This document shows, one piece after another, positions 23,686-32,027 of a stretch of DNA of 64,000 nt. The position numbers and the translations under genes were made by a program. Location: assembly GCA_949082785.1 (NCBI GenBank), contig CARVLU010000001.1:95455-159454 (forward strand), read 5' to 3'. Source of the stretch: an uncultured Alphaproteobacteria bacterium (GTDB lineage: Bacteria > Pseudomonadota > Alphaproteobacteria > Rs-D84). The stretch's first letter is position 1; each line of letters opens with the position of its first letter. Below the pieces are notes generated by a model that saw only the letters and a list, made by a program, of their open reading frames with translations, ran no database searches and was not told the DNA's origin.

Positions 23686-24252
23686 TTAATCTTTTTCACG
23701 ACCCATCTGCATTTGCATCACACTGTGGCCGGATTCGCGGGGCAATTCGGGCATTTGGACCATAAACTTTGACCGACGCACCACCGCCATAACATCCGGG
23801 AATTCGGTATCCAGTTGTTTGATGTTTAATGTAAATTCATCTGAATTCTGGGCCACCTGTTGATTAATGTATTTTAATGCGGCGTTATGCAGATAATTGT
23901 TCAGGCGGGTAATTTCGCCGCGAATTTTTGGCGTGACCCGGTCGGGATGAAAATTGTATGCCGGATATCCGGCGGCAATCGCCGCCCGCACCGCATCGGA
24001 TAATTCCGGCGTGTCCGGAACCGGCGTCAAAATTTCAGAATCCACGTATGGATTAAAATAGTACAAGATGTTTTTCTTGATATACGAATGCGCCATCATT
24101 TTGGCCACCGCATCGGCATTTTGCCCAACGAAATCGCGCCGTTTTATATCCGCAAAACGTATTTGGGTGGTGTCATTGCCCCATGTTATTTCTTTGAACC
24201 AATCCGTCATGGCGGCGGCGTTAACAATATTTAATCTTTTGTATTCTGTCAT
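23686..24252 (-). CDS. Hypothetical protein, 188 residues
   Basis: I do not recognise this soluble, mostly helical protein. It opens MTEYKRLNIVNAAAMTDWF and ends with a Met/Gln-rich tail (HSVMQMQMGREKD). No signal peptide, membrane helix or known motif is visible. It stands alone between the accDA terminator and the rnj leader and has no clear Shine-Dalgarno sequence. Codon use is native. Confidence 0.65.
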   Translation of the reverse strand: MTEYKRLNIVNAAAMTDWFKEITWGNDTTQIRFADIKRRDFVGQNADAVAKMMAHSYIKKNILYYFNPYVDSEILTPVPDTPELSDAVRAAIAAGYPAYNFHPDRVTPKIRGEITRLNNYLHNAALKYINQQVAQNSDEFTLNIKQLDTEFPDVMAVVRRSKFMVQMPELPRESGHSVMQMQMGREKD

Positions 24253-24322
24253 ACTGGTATTTTATCATATTTCTGATATTTGTCCAAGGGATTTATGCCA
24301 CGGGCGGGGCGGATAAAAAAGC

Positions 24323-24350
24323 TTGCCATATCGGGAAAATAATGTATCAT
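24323..24350 (+). promoter_or_regulatory. Promoter of rnj
   Basis: TTGCCA (24323-24328), 16-bp spacer, TATCAT (24345-24350). This implies a 5' untranslated leader of about 205 nt before the rnj start codon. Confidence 0.5.
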
Positions 24351-24465
24351 ATGGTTCGTGATATAAAATTTGGCGTTTTATAATCGCCATAAAATAAAAT
24401 TCCCCTGCGATTGGATTTGTTCTTTAAATTTGTTACAAAACAACCATGAAACGGGGCTGTCCGCG

Positions 24466-24523
24466 GCGTCACGGATTCACTACGAATAAAGCGACGGCTT
24501 TATTAGCAATGGATTCTGTGACG
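24466..24523 (+). promoter_or_regulatory. Structured element in the RNase J leader
   Basis: An outer stem CGTCAC/GTGACG (24467-24472 with 24518-24523) encloses an internal loop carrying GGATTC on both sides and a perfect 8-bp hairpin AATAAAGC-gacg-GCTTTATT (24485-24504). It lies 40 nt before the start codon. RNase E and J messages are often autoregulated through leader structures; that role here is inference. Confidence 0.4.
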
Positions 24524-24563
24524 GCGCGATATATTGAACCATAGAACCAAAGGAAAAGATTAT

Positions 24564-26363
24564 ATGGTAAAAGTACGTGAAAAAAAGGCGCCGGCGCCGC
24601 AGAAGTCGGCCGCGCCCAAAACACCGGCGAAAATATCCGGTATGAACAAACATGAAAACGACAAAAACGATGACAAGATTTATTTCTTGGCATTGGGCGG
24701 GCTGGAACACGTCGGCCAGAATATGTACGTGTACAAGTACAAGGGAAAATATCTGGTCGTTGATTGCGGTATGGGATTTCTGGAAGAAGAAATCGGCGCG
24801 GGTGACGTTCAATACTGTGACACCGCATGGCTGGAAAAGCGCAAGAAAGACGTCGTCGGCTTTGTCATTACACACGGCCACGAAGACCACATCGGTGCGC
24901 TGAAATTCATCTGGCCCAAATTCAGAAAGCCGATTTACTGCACCCGTTTCCCGGGCGAAATCATCCGCCGCACGTTCGCCGGCTGTGAAATTGATTTCAA
25001 CCCCAAAAAAGACTTGGTCATTTTTGACCACAATGGGGCTGAATTTTCTTTGCCGCCGTTCGACATCGAAACATTCCACGTGACCCATTCCGTTCCCGAA
25101 GCCCAGATGATTATCATCAAAACGGCCGCGGGCAAAATCCTGCACACGGGGGACTGGACTTTTAACGATGACAACCCGTTGGAAGCACCGACCGATTTCG
25201 CCCGTCTGCGTGAAATTGGGTCCGACCCGAAATTGTTGGCGGTGATGTCCGATTCCACATCGGTTTCCCGTCAATCCAAACAGACCACCGAAACCCAGGT
25301 CCGCGATTCCCTGACTGAAATTATGAAGAACGCCCCGGGCCGCGTTATCGTAACCGGTTATTCGCGCAGTATTGCACGTCTGAAAATGTTTGCCGCCGCC
25401 GCCCGCGCATCGGGCCGCGTTGCCGCAATCAAAGAACGCAGTAACCCGAACCCGGTGCCGTATGTGGGGCTGCCGGAATTCCGCGAAATGGGGATTGAAT
25501 TCGGTTATCTGGACAAAGACGAAGTGTATCTGCACAGCGAAATCAAAGATTTGCCGGCGGAAAAACAGGCTATCTTTTTGACCGGGTCCCAGGGGGAACA
25601 GTACGCGATGCTGACCCGTTTGTGCCGCGGTCATGTAAAGGAAATGAAACTGCAACCGACCGATACGGTGATTTTCAGTGCGATTATCATCCCCGGCCGC
25701 GAACAGGATGTGTCGTTCCTGTATAACAAATTGGCGCGCATGGGTATCCGCACACACACCATCTTTGACACGGACCATCTGCACGCCAGTGGGCACGCCG
25801 GACGTCCGGAATTCGAACGCTTTTACGACATGGTCCACGCCCAGGTGGCCGTCCCGATGCACGGTGATTACATCAACGAAATGTTGAACGGTAAAATGGC
25901 GATGGAACGCGGTGGGTCGAAATTCATGATGGTTGTGCACAACGGTGAAATGATTGCACTGGCCGATGGGGCCGAACCGTACGTCACCGAAACCGTTCCG
26001 ACCGGCTTTGTCGTTATGGAAGGGGAAACCGAACGCAGTGCCAACGACCAGGTTTACAAAAACCGTCGTAAAATTGCGACAAACGGCGCGGTGTTCGTGA
26101 CACTGCCCGTGGACAAGCGTGGATTCCTGAAAGGTGTTCCAGAAGTGTCCAGTGCCGGTATTTTCGAAACCGACGACACCGGGTTCATGAAACGCCAGAT
26201 TCAAATTGAAATCACGCGCGCGATTGACAGCCTGACCAAGGCGGAACGCAAAGACCGCGACAACTTAGTCCGCGCCGTACAGGTCGCATCCAACAAAGTG
26301 GTGCGCGCCGCGCTGGGGGCGGACAAGAAACCGCAATACAGCGTTCATTTCATCTTGAAATAA
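24564..26363 (+). CDS. rnj: Ribonuclease J
   Basis: The 599-residue metallo-beta-lactamase/beta-CASP nuclease has the metal motif THGHEDHIGAL, downstream HVTHSVPEA and HTGDWTF (motifs III-IV), the beta-CASP GYSRSIARLK and SGHAGRPE segments, and a C-terminal domain (about 480-599). RNase J is a 5'-3' exonuclease and endonuclease for mRNA decay and rRNA maturation and serves in place of RNase E in many alphaproteobacteria. The basic N-terminal 35 residues (KKAPAPQKSAAPKTPAK) are an unusual extension. I chose ATG 24564, with AAGGAAA 8 nt upstream. Confidence 0.94.
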   Translation: MVKVREKKAPAPQKSAAPKTPAKISGMNKHENDKNDDKIYFLALGGLEHVGQNMYVYKYKGKYLVVDCGMGFLEEEIGAGDVQYCDTAWLEKRKKDVVGFVITHGHEDHIGALKFIWPKFRKPIYCTRFPGEIIRRTFAGCEIDFNPKKDLVIFDHNGAEFSLPPFDIETFHVTHSVPEAQMIIIKTAAGKILHTGDWTFNDDNPLEAPTDFARLREIGSDPKLLAVMSDSTSVSRQSKQTTETQVRDSLTEIMKNAPGRVIVTGYSRSIARLKMFAAAARASGRVAAIKERSNPNPVPYVGLPEFREMGIEFGYLDKDEVYLHSEIKDLPAEKQAIFLTGSQGEQYAMLTRLCRGHVKEMKLQPTDTVIFSAIIIPGREQDVSFLYNKLARMGIRTHTIFDTDHLHASGHAGRPEFERFYDMVHAQVAVPMHGDYINEMLNGKMAMERGGSKFMMVVHNGEMIALADGAEPYVTETVPTGFVVMEGETERSANDQVYKNRRKIATNGAVFVTLPVDKRGFLKGVPEVSSAGIFETDDTGFMKRQIQIEITRAIDSLTKAERKDRDNLVRAVQVASNKVVRAALGADKKPQYSVHFILK

Positions 26364-26394
26364 AAAAAAGCCCCGCGAATGCGGGGATTTTTTT
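26362..26394. terminator. Bidirectional terminator
   Basis: CCCCGC-gaat-GCGGGG (26371-26386) with A-run and T-run flanks, shared by rnj and the convergent Cys-rich protein gene. Confidence 0.85.
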
Positions 26395-27049
26395 AACTGC
26401 AATAATAAGAATCGCCGGTGTGCGTTCCGTTGCCGGTGCCATCTGTGAATTCAGTGCCCGCGGGAATATAACATTGCGCGGCAGATGTGGAACCGGCCGA
26501 CGATGTCGTGGCTCCGGCGCTGCTGCCGGTGGACGGGCAGGGCCCACATCTGGTGGGCGCAACCTGATAATACCCCTTATTACAGGCAAACGATGTATCC
26601 GTACATGTGGCATAGGATGGGCATTTTGTACAGCTGCCATTATATTTGAAATATCCACTCTGGCAATTGCTGCACGATGTGTTTGTATGATATTGCTGTT
26701 CATATGTGCCGCCCATGGAACCGGTGGGGCAACTGGGGCATCCGTTTGATGTGTAATACGTATCCCGGTCGCATGCACATGATACAAAGCTGCATGAACT
26801 CAGGATAAACGGGCTTGTCGGGGTGCCACTGCTGCCGGATATGGAATTATATCTGATTTTAACATATCCGTATTTGCCACTGCACGATTGCCAGTTGCCG
26901 CTGACGCCGCCACTGCATTGATAATATTTGCCGTCATTTACCCCGAGGAATACACCGCTGATGCTGGTGCCGCCGGTGATAATTTCCGCGGCGTTTGCAT
27001 TAAATCCCAACATCAGTGCCGCAATTAAACCGACGTTTAAATTAGGCAT
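26393..27049 (-). CDS. Secreted cysteine-rich protein, 218 residues
   Basis: A signal peptide (MPNLNVGLIAALMLGFNANA) precedes about 20 cysteines arranged as CxxC and C-x(5-8)-C repeats (CPSCPTGSMGG, CSNCQSGYFKYNGSCTKC, CGPCPSTG), like the repeat units of the 1446-residue protein at 55020-59360. The C-terminus, CYIPAGTEFTDGTG...GDSYYCS, is closely similar to that of the 54068-54718 protein. A disulphide-bonded surface or periplasmic protein is likely; function is unknown. Its promoter and leader are homologous to those of the 49297-49635 gene. Confidence 0.78.
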   Translation of the reverse strand: MPNLNVGLIAALMLGFNANAAEIITGGTSISGVFLGVNDGKYYQCSGGVSGNWQSCSGKYGYVKIRYNSISGSSGTPTSPFILSSCSFVSCACDRDTYYTSNGCPSCPTGSMGGTYEQQYHTNTSCSNCQSGYFKYNGSCTKCPSYATCTDTSFACNKGYYQVAPTRCGPCPSTGSSAGATTSSAGSTSAAQCYIPAGTEFTDGTGNGTHTGDSYYCS

Positions 27050-27098
27050 AAAATCATATAAAGAAAGGGGCAGAAAATGGGATTTTTAAAATTTGATA

Positions 27099-27134
27099 TC
27101 ACGACCAGGAAAAACGTCCCATTGGATTCGGCAT
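27099..27134 (-). CDS. Putative 11-residue leader peptide MPNPMGRFSWS
   Basis: The small ORF lies between the promoter and the 26393-27049 gene. The homologous leader at 49213-49248 encodes MPNPMGRLSCT in the same place, with the same length. Four of the five codon differences are confined to the third position and two are synonymous, which hints at coding. No good Shine-Dalgarno sequence is present. Confidence 0.4.
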   Translation of the reverse strand: MPNPMGRFSWS

Positions 27135-27158
27135 ACAAAATCAATCCCAACGCCACGG

Positions 27159-27187
27159 ATTATACCGCATTGCGCCAATTTATGCAA
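27159..27187 (-). promoter_or_regulatory. Promoter of the Cys-rich gene 26393-27049
   Basis: Leftward TTGCAT (27182-27187), 17-bp spacer, TATAAT (27159-27164), just past the recN stop. The region down to the start codon aligns with 49159-49296. Confidence 0.7.
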
Positions 27188-27196
27188 GGGGTGTTT

Positions 27197-28849
27197 TCAG
27201 TTCTGAATCAAAGTCTTGGCGGTGGCGATGGATTCGGGCGTGATTTCGGCACCACTGATAATGCGGGCAATTTCATTGACGCGCATGTCATCGGTGATTT
27301 CCGTAACACTGGTGGTGGTGACGTCGGCGTCGGCACGCTTTTGTATCTTAAAGTGTTTATCGGCAAATCCCGCAACCTGGGCAGAATGGGTGATAACCAA
27401 TGCCTGGCCGCCACGGGCCAGACGCGCCAGACGCTGGCCGACGGCACTGGCGGTGGCGCCACTGATACCGGTGTCCACTTCGTCAAAGACAAATGTGTGA
27501 TTGCATGTCCCGTTGGTCAAAACAACCCGCAGTGCCAACATCAAACGCGCCAATTCACCGCCGGACGCACTTTTGTGCAGTGGGGCGAACGGTGTGCCGG
27601 GATTGGTTTTAATCATAAACAGAACGTCATCCGCGCCGCCCGATGACGGGGATGCCGGTTGCATTTCCACCATAAAATCCGCCTGGCCCAGTTTCAGGTC
27701 CGGCAATTCATCCAAAATCCGTGTGCGCAAATCGGCCGCCGCGTTGGTGCGCGCCGCGGTTAATTCGGTCGCGGCCGCGTCAAATGCCGCGCGGCGACGC
27801 ACAACATCCGTCTTTAATTTCTGTAATTCGGCGTCGGAATTGTCAATCGCATTTAACTGCGCCGCCATTTGTTCCAAACGGGAGGGCAATTCATCGGCCG
27901 AAACGCGATGCTTTCGCGCGGCGGCGCGGATGGCGAACAACCGTTCTTCGATGGCGTCCAAATTATCCGTGTCGGTGTCGTCCGGCACCAGTGCGGTCGA
28001 AATTTCCGCAACCGTCTGCGCCGCATCATACAGGGCGTCAATCTGTTCCTGGTACGGGTTGGGGTCGGTTTTAATACGTTGTAAAATATGGGCCACGGCG
28101 CAAATCTGACCGTCCAATGACACGCCGCGCGGGGCCAGGGCATCTGTGGCTTCTTGTAAAATGGCGGCGTTCTTTTCCGCGTTCATCATTGCGGCACGAC
28201 GCGTGGCCAAATCTTCTTCTTCGCCGATTTGTGGGTTCAGTGCCGACAATTCCGACACATTATGCGCCAGAAAATCACGTTCCGCCGCCGCGCGTTCCAA
28301 CATGTCGTTCAATTCACGCAAACGGGCATCGGCCGCATGGTACGCCGTATATGTATCACGCACCCGGCCCAAGATGTCACCATACCCCGCGATATGATTC
28401 ATCGCAAATTCATCCAGCGTATGGCGGTGTGTTGTCGCATCCAGCAACGCGTGATTTTCAAATTGGCCGTGAATTTCCACCAGCATATCGCCAATCTGTT
28501 TCAATGTCTTGACCGATACGGGGCAATCGTTAATCCACGCGCGGCTTTTCCCGTCGGCGCCCAGCGTGCGGCGCAAAATCAACATATCATCGGCATCAAT
28601 GCCGTTTTCATCCAAAATCGCACGCAACGCATCATTGCAATCGTCAAATTCGGCAATAACGGACGCCCCGTCGCATCCATGACGCACCAGGCCCGCATCC
28701 GACCGCGCCCCCAGCGCCAACGACAACGCATCCATCAGGATACTTTTGCCCGCGCCGGTTTCGCCGGTTAAAATATTCAGCCCGCCGCCGAATTCCAGAT
28801 TCAGCTTTTCAATTAAAACAATATTGGAAATAATCAGCCTGTTTAACAT
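27197..28849 (-). CDS. recN: DNA repair protein RecN
   Basis: The 550-residue SMC-like ATPase has Walker A GETGAGKSILMDAL near the N-terminus, two long coiled-coil arms (about 150-350), and the C-terminal half with the signature KSASGGELARLMLALR and Walker B FVFDEVDTGISG. RecN helps hold broken ends during recombinational repair. It is encoded upstream of the Cys-rich gene in the same direction, but a separate promoter intervenes. The order addA-recN in one direction is unusual and may reflect a small repair cluster. Confidence 0.94.
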   Translation of the reverse strand: MLNRLIISNIVLIEKLNLEFGGGLNILTGETGAGKSILMDALSLALGARSDAGLVRHGCDGASVIAEFDDCNDALRAILDENGIDADDMLILRRTLGADGKSRAWINDCPVSVKTLKQIGDMLVEIHGQFENHALLDATTHRHTLDEFAMNHIAGYGDILGRVRDTYTAYHAADARLRELNDMLERAAAERDFLAHNVSELSALNPQIGEEEDLATRRAAMMNAEKNAAILQEATDALAPRGVSLDGQICAVAHILQRIKTDPNPYQEQIDALYDAAQTVAEISTALVPDDTDTDNLDAIEERLFAIRAAARKHRVSADELPSRLEQMAAQLNAIDNSDAELQKLKTDVVRRRAAFDAAATELTAARTNAAADLRTRILDELPDLKLGQADFMVEMQPASPSSGGADDVLFMIKTNPGTPFAPLHKSASGGELARLMLALRVVLTNGTCNHTFVFDEVDTGISGATASAVGQRLARLARGGQALVITHSAQVAGFADKHFKIQKRADADVTTTSVTEITDDMRVNEIARIISGAEITPESIATAKTLIQN

Positions 28850-28891
28850 GTGAGAATTATAGCCAAATTTTCATCGCCATTTCAAGGCTTT

Positions 28892-29332
28892 TTACATGCT
28901 TTCCAACATCCAGTCATGCAGCCATAAAATAAACCCGCGCACCGAATATCCTGGATAAATTTCGCACAGCAACGATGTGTATTCACGCAATTGCTGTGCG
29001 TATTTTTCATGCCGCGCGGTGCGGTCGATGTCGGTCTTGTAATCCAACAGATACACCACGCGCGCCGCATCATCGACAACCATGCGGTCAACGCGGCGAC
29101 TGATGAATTTACCGTGATAATGGCCGGCCAGGGGAACCTCTGTTTTGGCGGCGGGCGTGAAAAAACGCGCCAAATCACCGCCCGCGCGGATTTTGGCAAT
29201 CAATTCCGCATCGCCACGGTCGCGGGCCGCATCATCCAGCACGACCATCCGCAACATCGCGTGCATGCGCGCGCCGGCATCGGTCGCAAATTTCATTCGC
29301 GTATTTTGTGCAATTAATTCAGACAGTGTCAT
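28892..29332 (-). CDS. addA: AddA nuclease domain as a separate polypeptide
   Basis: The 146 residues contain the PD-(D/E)xK nuclease core of RecB/AddA enzymes: RRVDRMVVDDAARVVYLLDYKTD, then the QLREYTSLL helix. In normal AddA this forms the C-terminus of the helicase chain. Here its ATG (29332) lies 14 bp inside the end of the helicase ORF in another frame, so it is either an independent, translationally coupled subunit or the product of a frameshift. It is shorter than the usual domain (about 250 residues). Confidence 0.75.
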   Translation of the reverse strand: MTLSELIAQNTRMKFATDAGARMHAMLRMVVLDDAARDRGDAELIAKIRAGGDLARFFTPAAKTEVPLAGHYHGKFISRRVDRMVVDDAARVVYLLDYKTDIDRTARHEKYAQQLREYTSLLCEIYPGYSVRGFILWLHDWMLESM

Positions 29333-31925
29333 TGGTTATCCTGATGCAATCGTTTTCGACCGGGTGCATATCGCCCAGTTTTTCCCACAACTGGGTGTGC
29401 CAGGCGATTTCCGGCGGATTTTTATTTGTCGTAAATCCATAGATATACAGCCGGTCCCGCGCACGCGTCATCGCCACGTACAACAACCGGTAATATTCGG
29501 CAATTTTGGTGTTCATTTGATGGTTTGCGGCGTCCGCCATTTTTTCACTGGCATTTTTCTGGGGTGCCCACAACCAAATCGGCAATCCCGCATCCGCGCC
29601 CCCCAGCATCTGGGGCGGCACGGGGAATATTTTTTCGGGTTTGTCGCGCGGCGTACGGATGGTATCAATCAAGAATACGACGGGTGCTTCCAGCCCCTTG
29701 CTGCCATGGACGGTGACGATACGCACCCCCTGGGACGCGTCCATGTCACGCTTAATCTCGCTGCCGCCGGTGATGAACCATTTCAAGAAATGGCGCAGTG
29801 TTCCCGGCTGGGTCCGTTCATACGCCAAACAGATGGTCATGAATTCTTCCATGGGGTCGATGATTTGTTCGCCCAGTGCCGCAATCATTTTTTGCCGGCG
29901 ATTCCCGGTCCCCAACACCCGATCCATAAAAGAATACGGCCCCATCACGCGCGACCATTCAATCATGGATTTTAATTCATCATAAATATCCGGATGTGCG
30001 TCAGAAACGACATCAAACACCGTTTTATTTTCCGAATTTTTAATCGTACACAAATTAAAAATTTCACGTTCATTCAAACGGAAAATCGGGCCTTTTAACA
30101 CACAGCACAAACTGTAATCATCCGCCTGGTTTAAACAAAACCGCACCAGGTTCAACATGTCGCGCACCGCCGGAAATTCCGGTAAAACGATGCGGTCACT
30201 GCCGGCGACATCCAGACCACGTCCCTTTAATTCCCGCACCAATGGCGCGGCAAACGGATTGCGCCGCTGGACCAGGACCATAATATCCCCGGGGGCAAAT
30301 CCCTGGTCGCGGACCAGTGTTTCTATCTGGTCGGCGATGGTTTTAATGTAATCGGCGCGCTGGGGCTTTTCAGATTCACGACATACCAATTTGTGCAACT
30401 GGACCAGGCCCGGCGCATCCGCGCGAAAACATTTGTGGTCGTTATTAATAAATCCGGTCTGGGCCACGATATCGGCATTGTTAAAGAACGCATCCACCGC
30501 CCCCAAAACGGGCGCGGTTGAACGGAAACTTTGGGCCAGGGGAACTTCACGTATGGTGCGGGCGTTGTTTTGAATTTGGGCGGCGATTTGCGCGCGGCTG
30601 GACGCAAATGCGGCGGGATCGGCACCCTGGAACCCGTAAATGGATTGCTTGGTATCGCCCACGACAAACAACGAACGCATTGCCGACGCCGTCACCCCAT
30701 CGGTAAAGAAATCCCCGGCCAGCATTCGCAAAATATCCCATTGCTGGGGGCTGGTATCTTGGGCTTCGTCCACCAAAATATGACTGAGTGATAAATCCAA
30801 TTGCGACAATACCCATCCCATTGTATCGGGACTGGAAAACAATTTGCGGGTATATAAAATCAAATCGTCAAAATCCAATACGTTTCGTTCGGATTTCAAC
30901 CGGCGATATGTGTCCGCAAATGCCGCCGACAAATCGAACAGGGCAACCGTGTCATCAAATGCGGCCCGGTTTAAATTATACTGATTTTGGGCATGGACGC
31001 GGTCCTGTTCCGCGACCAGATAATCTTTCTTGGCCACGTTGGCAATTTTGGTGTCTGTGGCCGTCAACCACGCAGTTTTGTATTTTTCAAAATCCACCGT
31101 CGTATCAATAAACTGTTTGGTTAAATTAATAACGTTTAACAGGTACGCCGCCGGCTTTTTCAACGCATTTGCATCAATTTGGGCATTTTCGATGATATTT
31201 TCCAGCATTTCGCGACTGGGCGGGGGTGGTGGCGTTAAATCGCATTGTAAAAATTTTCGTGTTTTATCAATAAAGTATTCGCGATAGTTATCAATATTTT
31301 CAATCTGAAAGAAATTCTTGTACTGCGCCGTTAAAATACCCAACAAATCGTCCAGCGAATGTTCAGAAATACGTCCGACAATATGGGCGAACGCATCCCG
31401 GACACGAACTGACGACGGCGAATTAATCAGGCGCCGAAACGCATCATCCAGCAAAATTTTCTGGGCGGCATCCTGGACCAGAGACCACGCGGGGCTGATT
31501 CCCGCTTCTAATGGAAAGCGATGCAGGATTTCTTCGCAGAATCCGTGTATCGTTTTAATTTTCAGCATGTCCGGTTGGTCAATATAACGGAAAAAGATTT
31601 CACGCGCACGCGCCACATCACCGGCATTTGCCGGCCGATTTTCAGAAATCCCATCCAGCAATTCGCCCAACGCATCATCATCGGCCATCGCCCATGTACG
31701 CAGCGCCGCCAAAATACGATTGCGCATTTCGCTGGCCCCGGCATTGGTGTATGTCAGACACAAAATCCCGGTATTGTGGTCATCATTTGCGCGAAACAAA
31801 ATACGCAGCAAACGCTGGACCAGAACACTGGTTTTTCCGGTGCCGGCATTCGCCTGGACCCATACGTTTTCCGTTGGGTTGGCGGCCAAATCCTGTTGCG
31901 GTGAAAGACTGCGTTTTCGTGCCAT
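29319..31925 (-). CDS. addA: AddA/UvrD-like helicase of double-strand break repair
   Basis: The 868-residue superfamily 1A helicase has Q-motif and Walker A VQANAGTGKTSVLVQRLL (25-32), motif II DEAQDTSPQQW, motif III GDTKQSIYGFQGADP, motif V VTVHGSKGLEAPVVFL and motif VI YVAMTRARDRLYIYG. It ends shortly after motif VI, where a nuclease domain should follow; that domain is in the overlapping ORF 28892-29332. AddAB resects double-strand breaks to load RecA. The partner addB, usually immediately upstream, is absent: upstream lies a divergent coiled-coil protein gene. Confidence 0.9.
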   Translation of the reverse strand: MARKRSLSPQQDLAANPTENVWVQANAGTGKTSVLVQRLLRILFRANDDHNTGILCLTYTNAGASEMRNRILAALRTWAMADDDALGELLDGISENRPANAGDVARAREIFFRYIDQPDMLKIKTIHGFCEEILHRFPLEAGISPAWSLVQDAAQKILLDDAFRRLINSPSSVRVRDAFAHIVGRISEHSLDDLLGILTAQYKNFFQIENIDNYREYFIDKTRKFLQCDLTPPPPPSREMLENIIENAQIDANALKKPAAYLLNVINLTKQFIDTTVDFEKYKTAWLTATDTKIANVAKKDYLVAEQDRVHAQNQYNLNRAAFDDTVALFDLSAAFADTYRRLKSERNVLDFDDLILYTRKLFSSPDTMGWVLSQLDLSLSHILVDEAQDTSPQQWDILRMLAGDFFTDGVTASAMRSLFVVGDTKQSIYGFQGADPAAFASSRAQIAAQIQNNARTIREVPLAQSFRSTAPVLGAVDAFFNNADIVAQTGFINNDHKCFRADAPGLVQLHKLVCRESEKPQRADYIKTIADQIETLVRDQGFAPGDIMVLVQRRNPFAAPLVRELKGRGLDVAGSDRIVLPEFPAVRDMLNLVRFCLNQADDYSLCCVLKGPIFRLNEREIFNLCTIKNSENKTVFDVVSDAHPDIYDELKSMIEWSRVMGPYSFMDRVLGTGNRRQKMIAALGEQIIDPMEEFMTICLAYERTQPGTLRHFLKWFITGGSEIKRDMDASQGVRIVTVHGSKGLEAPVVFLIDTIRTPRDKPEKIFPVPPQMLGGADAGLPIWLWAPQKNASEKMADAANHQMNTKIAEYYRLLYVAMTRARDRLYIYGFTTNKNPPEIAWHTQLWEKLGDMHPVENDCIRITNDTV

Positions 31926-32027
31926 TTATGCCCTTGCTTTATCTTTTAGATTCTAGTATAAATTCCAAAGAACTGCAACAACGTTATCAATTTACACCGT
32001 TTGCCGTTTTTCGAGGGGGAAATTTAA

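Noticed and set aside
24480..26204. A 574-codon open frame antisense to rnj
   Set aside because: It lies opposite a clear RNase J gene, has no start signals or recognisable motifs, and arises from the strong codon bias of the real gene.
27077..27646. Rightward frame of 189 codons with a GAAAGGGG-like ribosome site
   Set aside because: The first part is the reverse complement of the conserved leader of the 26393 gene, and the rest overlaps recN antisense, so the ribosome-site match is coincidental.
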